This document shows positions 35,573 through 44,802 of a DNA stretch of 64,000 nt, one piece after another. Both the position numbers and the translations under genes were made by a program. The DNA is from Ignavibacteriota bacterium. GTDB taxonomy: Bacteria > Bacteroidota > Ignavibacteria > UBA10030. Position 1 is the stretch's first letter. Every line of letters begins with the position of its first letter. The notes beneath the pieces were generated by a model that was not told the DNA's origin, made no database searches, and saw nothing but the letters and a program-made list of their open reading frames with translations. The stretch lies in the NCBI GenBank assembly GCA_022616555.1, contig JAKEEG010000075.1, positions 1-64,000 of the forward strand. The letters are read 5' to 3'.

Positions 35573-36571
35573 ATGAAAAAATTCACTCTCAAATCTCTAC
35601 CAACCGACAATCTGCGACTCGTCCATCCGCAGAAGTTCGTCATTGATTACAAGAACGAGCTGAACGAGGCGCAGTACGAGGCGGTCACGTCGGTCGACGG
35701 CCCGCATTTGGTCATTGCGGGAGCCGGGACGGGCAAAACGCGCACGATTGTCTATCGTGTTGCGTATCTCGTCGAATTGGGTGTGAAACCAGAGCACATT
35801 CTCCTACTCACTTTCACGCGCAAAGCGGCGCAGGAAATGCAGCGACGCGCAACCATAGCGCTGGACAGCCGCTGCGACCGCGTGGCGGGCGGGACGTTCC
35901 ACTCGTTTGCCAACACCGTCCTACGGAAGCACGGAAGTCTGCTTGCGTACGAACGAAACTACACCATCCTCGACCAAACGGACGGCGAGGATGTGATGAA
36001 TCTTCTCCGCACGCGGATGAAGTACGACACGCGCGACAAGCGCTTCCCGCGCAAGGAGGCGTTATTCGATCTGTATAGCCGCTCGGTGAACACGATGACT
36101 CCTCTCGGCGCCATGCTCATGGAGGACTATCCACAGTACATCGAGTTAGAGACGGAGATCAACGCGCTGCATCAGGCGTACGTGCTCTACAAGCGCGAGC
36201 ATAACATGATGGACTACGACGATTTGCTGTTGAATCTCGCCAAGCTCCTGCAGCATCATACTGCCGTGCGGGCAATGCTCTCGGAGCAGTATAAATATAT
36301 TATGGTCGATGAGTATCAGGATACGAACCGGATTCAAGCGGAGATCGTCAAGCTCCTTGCCTACAAGCACCAAAACGTGATGGTGGTAGGCGATGACGCG
36401 CAGAGCATCTATTCATTCCGTGGGTCTACGATAAAAAATATTTTGGAGTTCGGTGAGATGTTTCCGGAGGCCAAGACCATTAAGTTGGAGGAGAATTTTC
36501 GCAGCACTCAGCCTATTTTAAACTTAGCGAATGAGATATTGAAGCGCGGCACGCCTACACCAGAAGAATGA
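35573..36571 (+). pseudogene. UvrD/PcrA-like ATP-dependent helicase, N-terminal half (Walker A, Q motif, Walker B)
   Basis: 'LNEAQYEAVTSVDGPHLVIAGAGTGKTRTIVYRV', 'YKYIMVDEYQDTNRIQ', 'MVVGDDAQSIYSFRGS', ends after 'LEENFRSTQPILNLANEILKR'. Confidence 0.85.
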
Positions 36572-36595
36572 ATAGTACACACATCAAAAAGTATT

Positions 36596-36666
36596 ATGTC
36601 ATGCCCGCGGATTTTAAGCGGGCATCTACCTGCTGGATTCCCGCTAAAAGCATGCGGGAATGACAT
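36596..36666. repeat. 71-bp palindromic dispersed repeat between the two helicase halves
   Basis: Outer arms ATGTCATGCCCGC / GCGGGAATGACAT (1 mismatch); internal hairpins GCCCGCGGATTTTAAGCGGGC and ATTCCCGCTAAAAGCATGCGGGAAT. Confidence 0.85.
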
Positions 36667-36741
36667 AGGTGGGTATTGTAGCGAATTATTCTGTCTCAAT
36701 CTTTTTTATACTGTATTCTGTTTTCTGCATTCTGCCAACTG

Positions 36742-37764
36742 ATGTACTACAAAGAGCTTTATACAACCAAACCCGGCGGTGAGCTGCCGCAGCTCGTCGT
36801 AGCAGAGAACGAGAACCTGCAATCGCGCTTTGTTGTGCAGAAGGTGCTCGAGCTGCGCGAACAGGGTGTGCCGCTGCAGGAGATGGCGATTTTGTTCCGG
36901 TCGTCGTTTCTTTCTTTTGATCTGGAAATTGAGTTGTCGAAAGCCAACATTCCGTTTGTGAAGTTTGGTGGGTTCAAGTTTGTCGAAACGGCACACGTCA
37001 AGGACATGATCGCGTACCTGCGTGTGCTGGAAAACCCCCGAGACGTGGTGGCGTGGAATCGCATTTTGTTGCTTGTTGACGGGGTTGGGCCCCGCACGGC
37101 AGAGAAGGTGATCGATGATATCCTCAAACGCCGCGTGCCCGCCAATCCGGACTCCGATGCATCTATGGTAACGGAGAAATTCTGGTCGGAATACAACGCC
37201 TATCCAGACAACGTGCAAAAGCTCTTTACGAAATTGAAGGAGGTAGCTCCTGCGAAAATTCCGCCCGGCGAAAAATCGTATCACATGCTGAAGTATTACG
37301 AGCCGATTCTCCGCGTGCGGTACGACGACCATCAAAAGCGCAAGAAGGACCTCGAGATGTTCCAGAATATTACCGAGCGGTACCGGAATATCGACGAGTT
37401 GCTGACAGATTTGGCGCTTGAGCCTCCGAACGAGAGCGTGGTGGACATCGAGTCGCCGGGTCCAGAAGATGAATATCTCACGCTCTCGACAATCCACAGC
37501 GCGAAGGGGTTGGAGTGGAATTCGGTGTTCGTCATTTACGCGCTGGAAGGGAGGTTCCCCACCATGCGCTCCGCTGCAAGCGATGAGGAAATGGAAGAGG
37601 AACGTCGCTTAATGTATGTTGCCTGCACACGAGCGAAACAGAATTTATTCATCTCTTATCCCATCAACATCTACGACCGCGAGTCGGGTATGATCCTCAC
37701 AAAGCCCTCGCGGTTTATTCAGGGTATCGGGGAAAATTTATTAGAGCCGTGGGTGATTGAGTAA
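36742..37764 (+). pseudogene. UvrD/PcrA-like helicase, C-terminal half
   Basis: 'YYKELYTTKPGGELPQLV...MAILFRSSFLSFDLEIEL', 'LSTIHSAKGLEWNSVFVI', 'EEERRLMYVACTRAKQNLFISYP'. Confidence 0.85.
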
Positions 37765-37869
37765 AGTGGCGGGGGTGCAGAGGAGCGGAGGGGCAGGGGA
37801 GACCATTCTCTCCCTTTCGCCTCAGCACCCCTGCTCCTCTGCTGGTTGTTTAGTGAAGATACTTGATTT

Positions 37870-38583
37870 ATGAAAACTGTTAGTACAAAGATAGACCCGT
37901 TAGTCTCTATCATCTTGTGCACCTACAATCGCGCACATCTGGTGAAACGCGCTATCGCGTCGGTATTGATTCAAACGTACCGGAATTGGGAGTTGATTAT
38001 CATCGACGACGGCAGCACGGACGGCACCGAAAATATTCTTCTTCCGTTGGTGAAATCGGATTCGCGCTTGTCGTATCTCCGCCATGCCAACAAAGGTTTA
38101 GCTCGTTCTCGCAATGTGGGCAGCGGTCTGGCGAAAGGCGAATTTATTACTTTCCTGGATTCTGATGATGAGTATCGGGAAGATCACCTCGCGCATCGAG
38201 TCGAACTGTCGCAGAGTAGGAAATCTGTTGCGCTTTGGCACGGAGGCATAGAGTATGTCGGTCCCGAGGAGAAACAGTACGTCCCCGATGCACGGCACGT
38301 CGGCAAAAAAATTCATCTGGACAAATGCTACGCGAGCGCGACGTTTTTCGCGACTGCGGGATTCTTCAAAAAGTTGGGAGGGTTTCGGAATGTTGCGTTT
38401 GCCGAAGACTTTGACCTCGTAACACGCTTACGAAAGCGTGGGATGAAGATAGCGAGAGTGAGCAAACCAACGTACCGCTATCATCTGGATACGGACAACC
38501 GTTTATGCGATTTGTATGAACAAGGGGGCGAGGAGGCGATCAGGACTTTTCGCGGCGTGCTTTCAATTGCTGGTAGCGTTTGA
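37870..38583 (+). CDS. Family 2 glycosyltransferase
   Basis: 'PLVSIILCTYNRAHLVKRAIASVLIQTYRNWELIIIDDGSTDGT', 'FLDSDDEY'. Confidence 0.92.
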   Translation: MKTVSTKIDPLVSIILCTYNRAHLVKRAIASVLIQTYRNWELIIIDDGSTDGTENILLPLVKSDSRLSYLRHANKGLARSRNVGSGLAKGEFITFLDSDDEYREDHLAHRVELSQSRKSVALWHGGIEYVGPEEKQYVPDARHVGKKIHLDKCYASATFFATAGFFKKLGGFRNVAFAEDFDLVTRLRKRGMKIARVSKPTYRYHLDTDNRLCDLYEQGGEEAIRTFRGVLSIAGSV

Positions 38584-39523
38584 TTTTTCCTTTGACGACG
38601 GCGAGCAGATGTTTTTCCGAAAAAGGCTTCGTGACGTAATCATCGACACCCAATTCTTTGCCGGTGCGGACAAGCACTTCATCCGAGAGCCCGCTCAGGA
38701 ATACAAACGGAACTTCCTGCAAGTGGTCCAGCTCTCTTACTTTTTCATAGAAGCTAAAGCCACCCATTGTCGACGTTTCGAGGTTGATGTCGGAGAGGAT
38801 CAAATCGGGCGTTGCGTCTTTCAAGGCCTGGTAGGCGTCGTCTGAGGTAGAAAATGCAAAGACGGTGTACCCTTCTTCTGAAATTGTACTTTCAAGGATA
38901 TTGAGTAATTTTTCATCGTCGTCGATAATGAACACCTTTGCACCGTCTGCCTCCGTATGATGTTTTGATTTTGCGGGAGAAGTTCTTCGCCTCGCTTCCT
39001 CAAGGCGCCGCCGGATTTCTTCCTCCTCTTTTTTCGAGCGGAGATTCTCCTTCGAGCGGAGTTCTTCTTCTACTTTTTTTCTGAGGATGTCTTCTTCGAT
39101 TTTCTTCTTGCGTTCTTCTTCGATTTTTTTTCGGAGGGCTTCCTCTTCGATCTTCTTCTTGCGCTGCTCCTCCTCCTGGCGCGCGCGTTCTTCGGCTAGT
39201 TTTTGTTGACGGACAGCCTCTTCTTTCTTGCGCTCTTCTTCTAGTCTCTTGCGCGTCTCCTCCTCTTCTTTTTTGCGTATCTCTTGTTGCTCGCGGTCCT
39301 TTTTTGCTTGTTCAATCAATGTCACAAGGCGCTCTTGGTATGCGCTGATGTACACATTCCGCGGGTCGATTTCCTTCGCGCGTTCGGTTTCGCGTTGCGC
39401 CTGCTCGTACTCTTTCGATTTGATGAGCTGGTCGACGCGCTTCAGGATTTCGCTGACACGTTTTCGGTTATCGTCGCGGGGGGTGAGTTCAGCCATTGGT
39501 CGTGTGTGCGGAGTGGCGGTCAT
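38540..39523 (-). CDS. Response regulator receiver domain with long Lys/Glu-rich coiled-coil N-terminal region
   Basis: 'KVFIIDDDEKLLNILESTISEEGYTVFAFSTSDDAYQALKDATPDLILSDINLE...VDDYVTKPF' after about 120 aa of K/E/R repeats. Confidence 0.85.
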   Translation of the reverse strand: MTATPHTRPMAELTPRDDNRKRVSEILKRVDQLIKSKEYEQAQRETERAKEIDPRNVYISAYQERLVTLIEQAKKDREQQEIRKKEEEETRKRLEEERKKEEAVRQQKLAEERARQEEEQRKKKIEEEALRKKIEEERKKKIEEDILRKKVEEELRSKENLRSKKEEEEIRRRLEEARRRTSPAKSKHHTEADGAKVFIIDDDEKLLNILESTISEEGYTVFAFSTSDDAYQALKDATPDLILSDINLETSTMGGFSFYEKVRELDHLQEVPFVFLSGLSDEVLVRTGKELGVDDYVTKPFSEKHLLAVVKGKIKRYQQLKARREKS

Positions 39524-39792
39524 CGCCTGCCATACATGTTGTGATTTTTGAACGTTGCCTGTCGTTCAATAAAGCACAAATACTTTGCCAATCGAGAAGA
39601 GGAAGGGTGCTGGAGTTGATGCGTTTTCTCTCGAAAGATAAGCCTTTGTTATGCGCTCGGGAACATGATTTCATAGCAGGTAAGGATCCCGATGTAGTTT
39701 CTACAATTCACGCTTTCGCGTGGTTTCTTACGAAAACAAAGGTACACAAGTGTCGAAGGAAAAGCAAGGAGAGAGGTGACAGCAAGCTGGAT

Positions 39793-40302
39793 TTATTTTT
39801 TCATTCTGCAGCAAACTTCATACTTGACGCCGCATGGGCATTCGTAGCACTCTTGATCGAGCTTCGTCGTCACAATGCTGCCGCCGCTATGTTTGCAGAT
39901 ACAGCCGTGCGATACTTCGCGAAGTTGTGCGTATTGGATGACGTCTTCCCCGCTGAGAATGAGCACCGCATTGAACGTGTTAAGCATCCCCGCGACGGAA
40001 AATTCTTTCAGCGCGTATCCACGCCGGTCGGTAGTTAACGCGCCTAGATCGTTTCGCTTTCCGGTGCGTTCATCAAGTAACGAGACAGTGTACTCGGCAT
40101 TTCTAGCCAGATCGCGGACTTCTACTTTGAGCTTCTCGTCGGATGATACTGTAATCACGCCGTGAGATTCCGGTTCGCTTGCATCATAATGGGCGGTAAC
40201 GACGGTCGGAACAACAAACGTTTTGCTTGTTTGGGCAAGACTGGAACTTGACACGATACATAGAAACAAGGCAGCGATGAGCAGGCGGTGTTCGCGATTC
40301 AT
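39793..40302 (-). CDS. Hypothetical secreted protein with Cys-rich C-terminus
   Basis: Signal peptide MNREHRLLIAALFLCIVSSSSLAQ; tail 'CICKHSGGSIVTTKLDQECYECPCGVKYEVCCRMKK'. Confidence 0.55.
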   Translation of the reverse strand: MNREHRLLIAALFLCIVSSSSLAQTSKTFVVPTVVTAHYDASEPESHGVITVSSDEKLKVEVRDLARNAEYTVSLLDERTGKRNDLGALTTDRRGYALKEFSVAGMLNTFNAVLILSGEDVIQYAQLREVSHGCICKHSGGSIVTTKLDQECYECPCGVKYEVCCRMKK

Positions 40303-40400
40303 GGGAGGCTCCTTTCGAATTCGAACATGATGACAATGCAAACAATATACCTGTCTACGCAGAAGTACGCAAGCGCGTTTCAACGTTATTGCTTCGGTTG

Positions 40401-40772
40401 TTACGGCGTGATGAGGCGCTGACGCCCGTTTTTATCCGTTAACGCGAGTTTGACATTATCATCTTTTGAAAGGATATGTACACCCGGTTCGGTTGAACCG
40501 TTCGCGAGCACCATCCCCGAACCATCCGAATCTGCGCCAAGCTTGACGCGCACATTCCCATTTGCATCGCGCAGGCGGAGAACGACGGCGTCGGGGTTGG
40601 ATTCAACTTTGATCTGCGCACGCACAGTTCCCTTCTCATCTACGACTTCAAACAACCGGGCACGCACGACTTGTCCGGGTTTCATCGTACTCGAACTGCC
40701 CTGAAAGAGCATGACACTCAACACAACAAGATTGATAAGCGTGATGGTAAAGGCGATTCGATTGTTTTTCAT
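40401..40772 (-). CDS. Hypothetical single-TM protein
   Basis: N-terminal TM, beta-repeat 'LRDANGNVRVKLGADSDGSGMVLANG'. Confidence 0.6.
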   Translation of the reverse strand: MKNNRIAFTITLINLVVLSVMLFQGSSSTMKPGQVVRARLFEVVDEKGTVRAQIKVESNPDAVVLRLRDANGNVRVKLGADSDGSGMVLANGSTEPGVHILSKDDNVKLALTDKNGRQRLITP

Positions 40773-40809
40773 GGGATCACTCCGTTGATGTATCGATTGT
40801 CAAACAACC

Positions 40810-41922
40810 CTACATTTGCCAGAACTTCCACCATGGCTTGACGCCGAGGTTCAAGTGTTTCTGCCACGCTTTGATCATTTCTCGATCGCCACTGAGTGTG
40901 CCTTCGCGAGTGACGCCTTCGGGAGCAGGGACAAGCTCTGCGAGACGGTCGTATACCGCCGCGCGTTGCTCACCTGTCTCGCGGAACAGTAAATGCCAGA
41001 GCGTAATGGAATCCATATTTCGTGAATTGGCGAGGACGGTATGAAGCGCGTCTGCACCTCCGCCTTCGAAATCGTACGTCGTGAGTGCATGCTTGAACGT
41101 TCCCGAAGCGTCTTCCCGGTGCGGTGTGCCGGGACCGAAGCCCGGACGAGTTGCACAAACATTGCCCGCAGGCACGATGGACTCGCGCCCACCGAACTCC
41201 AATGCCACCCAGCCGGAAGTAACTTCGAGAGTACTCGAACCTGCGCTATCGACGTGCAGAGTGTACGCGCAGCCAAGGTCGACAGCCAACGCCGAAGGCG
41301 TCTCGACAAAAAACAATCGTGGCGGAGCCCAGATGGTTGCCTGGATCGTGCCGCGATCGAGCGTAAGCCGGTGGTCTGTTAAGCTGGCGTCGATGAGACG
41401 CAGGCGGGAGTTCGGTTCCACATCGACATGGCCGATGAGACCGACTTCCACGCGGGCGCGAGAGGTCGCGTCGGTTTGAAGTACTTCACCGACGCGGAGC
41501 TTGCCTTCCGAAGTCACTTGTGATGAGCCAACGCTAATCGAACCGCTTAGGCTGGCGACATTCCATGCGTCTACGGATGACCGCGTGGCGATCCAAAATG
41601 TTCCAACCATCACGAGTACAGTCGCTGCGATGGCAAGAACACGATTGCGCCAGAATGTCTTGCTCTCGCGGTGAATGATATTCGAGTGCTGCATTTGCTC
41701 GGTTTGGTCGATTCTGTTTGCTATACCATTCCATAGGTCGCGGGATGGTGTAATTGCTTTTGGCAAACGTGTTGTTTGTACGAGCAAGGCTTGATACTTG
41801 CGGAGCTCGGCATTACACGTTTGGCATTGTGCTATATGTGCGAGAACAGCCTCCCGCTGTTGGGTGGGGAGGTTGCCGTCGAGATATTCGCTGAGCAATT
41901 GTTGTACGTCGTTGCAGTTCAT
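40810..41922 (-). CDS. Anti-sigma-like zinc-finger + FecR domain protein
   Basis: 'NCNDVQQLLSEYLDGNLPTQQREAVLAHIAQCQTCNAEL', TM segment, FecR-like beta region; ATGA overlap with sigma gene. Confidence 0.8.
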   Translation of the reverse strand: MNCNDVQQLLSEYLDGNLPTQQREAVLAHIAQCQTCNAELRKYQALLVQTTRLPKAITPSRDLWNGIANRIDQTEQMQHSNIIHRESKTFWRNRVLAIAATVLVMVGTFWIATRSSVDAWNVASLSGSISVGSSQVTSEGKLRVGEVLQTDATSRARVEVGLIGHVDVEPNSRLRLIDASLTDHRLTLDRGTIQATIWAPPRLFFVETPSALAVDLGCAYTLHVDSAGSSTLEVTSGWVALEFGGRESIVPAGNVCATRPGFGPGTPHREDASGTFKHALTTYDFEGGGADALHTVLANSRNMDSITLWHLLFRETGEQRAAVYDRLAELVPAPEGVTREGTLSGDREMIKAWQKHLNLGVKPWWKFWQM

Positions 41923-42506
41923 GGTTCCAGCACCTCCTTCAAGAGCTTGCGCGCCCGGTGGAGCTGGGCTTTGCAGGTTCCAACGGCAAGCTCAAGTTGT
42001 TCGGCAATTTCTTCATGTTTGTAGCCTTCAATATCGTGTAAAATAAAAATCGCGCGCGCTTGCGGAGGCAATTGTCGTACAGCATCTTCAAGGTCGATGG
42101 CATCTCCGGGCGCTGATGCAGTCTCCGGACTGTCGTACTGCTCAAGGTTTTCGGCGGTGTACACGCGAGAGGTGCGCCTTCGTTGTGCCCGATAATCGAC
42201 GAGCACGACGTTTACCGCGAGGCGGTGAAGCCACGAGGAGAACGCGCTCTCACCGCGGAACGTGGGCAGCATCTGCCATGTTCGCACGAACACGTCCTGC
42301 GTCAGTTCCTCAGCTCGGACGCGGTCGCCGCAAATTCTGATGCAAACGGCGTACACTCTGCCGACGTGTTCGCGGTAGATCTGCTCAAACGCCTCCCGGT
42401 TGCCACTCTGAGCGAGGAGCACGGCTGGCGTCAGATTTGTCCGTTCGGTGCTTTCCAGGAGAATCTCCTGTGTGTCGGTTGTAAGTGGTCTTGCATCAAT
42501 AAACAT
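41919..42506 (-). CDS. ECF RNA polymerase sigma factor
   Basis: 'GNREAFEQIYREHVGRVYAVCIRICGDRVRAEELTQDVFVRTWQMLPTFRGESAFSSWLHRLAVNV', 'LPPQARAIFILHDIEGYKHEEIAEQLELAVGTCKAQLHRARKLL'. Confidence 0.93.
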   Translation of the reverse strand: MFIDARPLTTDTQEILLESTERTNLTPAVLLAQSGNREAFEQIYREHVGRVYAVCIRICGDRVRAEELTQDVFVRTWQMLPTFRGESAFSSWLHRLAVNVVLVDYRAQRRRTSRVYTAENLEQYDSPETASAPGDAIDLEDAVRQLPPQARAIFILHDIEGYKHEEIAEQLELAVGTCKAQLHRARKLLKEVLEP

Positions 42507-42573
42507 CGCCGGAATCCCTCATGGATAAGATTCCGGCGACGAGGAAAAGGTTTGAACCGATGAATTTCAGGTG

Positions 42574-43839
42574 CTATTTTGTGAAATTTTTATGAATAGT
42601 TCCTTCTTTCATCACAAAGGCAACTTTTGTCAGGGCATTGATGTCGGTGACAGGATCACCTTCCACGGCAATGATGTCCGCTAACTTGCCCGCTTCGACG
42701 GTGCCTAGCTGATGTTCCATGCGGAGCAATTCGGACGCGGTTACAGTTGCCGAGCGGATGGCGTCGATGGGCTTCATACCATATTCGACCATGCGAAGAA
42801 ATTCCTGTGCGCCAGCCCCATGCTCGAACGCGCCGACGTCAGTGCCAAAGGCGATCTTCACCCCAGCTTTCATCGCTTTCTGGAACACCTCCTTATGACT
42901 TTGGATGATCCGTTTGCGGAAGTCGTTAAGCTCGGTTTGATCATGTGGAAAGTACACGCTTAGCGTTGGACACCAGTACGTTCCATGTTTCACGAGTAGT
43001 TGGATCGTTGCATCGTCCATGAGCATGCCGTGTTCGATGGATCTCACGCCGCCGATGATGGAATTTTTTGCTCCATCGCCTCCGTATGCGTGAGCGGCAA
43101 CGTCTTTGCCCCAGCGCTTTGCTTCGTTAACAACGGCTTGAATGTCTTCAACTGAAACTTGGCTGAGAGATTCAAGCGTTAGAGGGTTGACATGCCGTAA
43201 TGTTCCTGTCGCGTAGAGCTTAATCCAATCGGCTCCGTATTTGACTTCGCGGCGGACTTCATTCACCATTTCCTCGCGCGTGTTGGTGATGGCGGCGGGG
43301 TCGGGCAGGTTGAGATCAGGGTTCATCCCGCTGAGATTCATATGTCCGCCGGTGATTGTCAGCGCGTAGGTGGAAACAAGTAAGCGCGGGCCCGGGATGA
43401 TGCCCTTGTTAATACCGTCGCGAACAGCGACGTCCGCAAAGCCTGCGCCTTCGCTATCAACGTCGCGCATGGTCGTGAAGCCGGCCTCGAGATCTTTCTT
43501 CGCGGCGGCGACTGCTTGCACTGTACGGAACGCCTGTGATTTGGTAATCACCGGCGGAACTGCGCCCTCGTCCTCCGGCTGTAAGAGCACATGTGTGTGA
43601 CAGTCGATGAGTCCCGGCAGCACTGTGTAATGAGAGAGGTCGACGACTGTGGCATTATCGGGAATAGCGATGTTGGTTCCAACCGATTTTATTTTTCCGT
43701 CTTCGACAAGAATGATTTGGTTTGAAAGCACAGACCTTGACTTGGGGTCGACCATTTTGCCGGCTTTAATTGCCGTAACTTGGGCTGCGAGTGGCAGGGA
43801 TACGGCAAGGCTGAGAAATGCGGCGAACAGTTTTTTCAT
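42574..43839 (-). CDS. Secreted amidohydrolase family protein (imidazolonepropionase-like)
   Basis: 'LPGLIDCHTHVLL', 'GFTTMRDVDSEGAGFADVAVRDGI', 'VAAHAYGG', 'FGTDVGAFEHG'. Confidence 0.9.
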   Translation of the reverse strand: MKKLFAAFLSLAVSLPLAAQVTAIKAGKMVDPKSRSVLSNQIILVEDGKIKSVGTNIAIPDNATVVDLSHYTVLPGLIDCHTHVLLQPEDEGAVPPVITKSQAFRTVQAVAAAKKDLEAGFTTMRDVDSEGAGFADVAVRDGINKGIIPGPRLLVSTYALTITGGHMNLSGMNPDLNLPDPAAITNTREEMVNEVRREVKYGADWIKLYATGTLRHVNPLTLESLSQVSVEDIQAVVNEAKRWGKDVAAHAYGGDGAKNSIIGGVRSIEHGMLMDDATIQLLVKHGTYWCPTLSVYFPHDQTELNDFRKRIIQSHKEVFQKAMKAGVKIAFGTDVGAFEHGAGAQEFLRMVEYGMKPIDAIRSATVTASELLRMEHQLGTVEAGKLADIIAVEGDPVTDINALTKVAFVMKEGTIHKNFTK

Positions 43840-43871
43840 TGCGGGCTCCTCGGAGTTTTTGGTTCGACAAG

Positions 43872-43894
43872 GTTCGACAGTATAACTGTCGAAC
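43872..43894. repeat. Perfect 10-bp-arm inverted repeat GTTCGACAGT-ATA-ACTGTCGAAC
   Basis: Direct reading. Confidence 0.75.
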
Positions 43895-43920
43895 TACACA
43901 AAATCAAACCTCAATAATTC

Positions 43921-44002
43921 GTCATTGCGAGGCGATCTATGCCGAAGCAAGCTCGCCAATGAATAAAACGAGATTGCATTGCTGAAAAACGCTCGCAATG
44001 AC
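43921..44002. repeat. Dispersed imperfect inverted repeat, copy 2 (see 10843-10926)
   Basis: GTCATTGCGAGGCG...CTCGCAATGAC. Confidence 0.85.
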
Positions 44003-44026
44003 AGAATATTATTGGGAAGGGTTTCT

Positions 44027-44785
44027 CTATAACAACGTTTTCAGCTTGTCGTAACCAGAGCGGCTGACGTTGAGTTTTGTGCCGTCATTGAGGATAGCGA
44101 CGCGGCTGTCTTTGGCGTACAGCTCGATCTTCGCCAGCCGGTCGATATTGAGTATGTATGAGCGGTGGATGCGGACAAAGCGTTTCGCATCGAGCGATAT
44201 TTCCAGCTCTGTCAAACGCTGTTGTTTAAGATGAGATTTGCCATCTGAGCGGATACAGACGTAGTCGTCTTGCGCTTCAATGTAGTCGATGTGCTCAACG
44301 GGGATTACGTGAACTTTTGAGCCTTCACGCACGAGGATGCGTTCGAGTGGTTTGCCAGTCGGTCGGGCGCTTGCGGCAAGCTCTGTACGGGGTAATGGCG
44401 GCTTTCGGTTTGCCCGTTTCATCGCAAGCTCAATCGCTTTGTCAAAGCGCTCTTTATTAAAGGGCTTCAACAGATAATCCACGGCGTGGACGTCGAACGC
44501 CTTGAGAGCAAATTCATCATGCGCCGTTACGAAGATGACGGCGCACTCGTGGTCGAGCAATTCCAGCACCTCAAACCCGCTGAGCTTCGGCATTTGGATG
44601 TCGAGAAACAACAAATCGGGTTTGAGCTCTGATACAGCTTTTACGGCTTCAAAGCCGTTACTGCACTCGGCAAGCACAGTAATGTGAGCATGTGCGTTGA
44701 GATGCTCGCGCACAACATCACGCGCCAACGTTTCGTCATCGACAATAATTGCTTTTAGTGGTTGTGTACTTACCTTGGATTTCAT
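44027..44785 (-). CDS. LytTR-family response regulator
   Basis: REC 'AIIVDDETLARDVVREHL' + LytTR 'VHVIPVEHIDYIEAQDDYVCIRSDGKSHL...RFVRIHRSYILNI'. Confidence 0.95.
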   Translation of the reverse strand: MKSKVSTQPLKAIIVDDETLARDVVREHLNAHAHITVLAECSNGFEAVKAVSELKPDLLFLDIQMPKLSGFEVLELLDHECAVIFVTAHDEFALKAFDVHAVDYLLKPFNKERFDKAIELAMKRANRKPPLPRTELAASARPTGKPLERILVREGSKVHVIPVEHIDYIEAQDDYVCIRSDGKSHLKQQRLTELEISLDAKRFVRIHRSYILNIDRLAKIELYAKDSRVAILNDGTKLNVSRSGYDKLKTLL

Positions 44786-44802
44786 AAACTTTGATCTCGC
44801 TT

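Noticed and set aside
36571-36742. Intron or intein in the helicase gene
   Set aside because: The interval is too short and lacks group I/II or intein motifs; it contains a palindromic repeat and stops instead.
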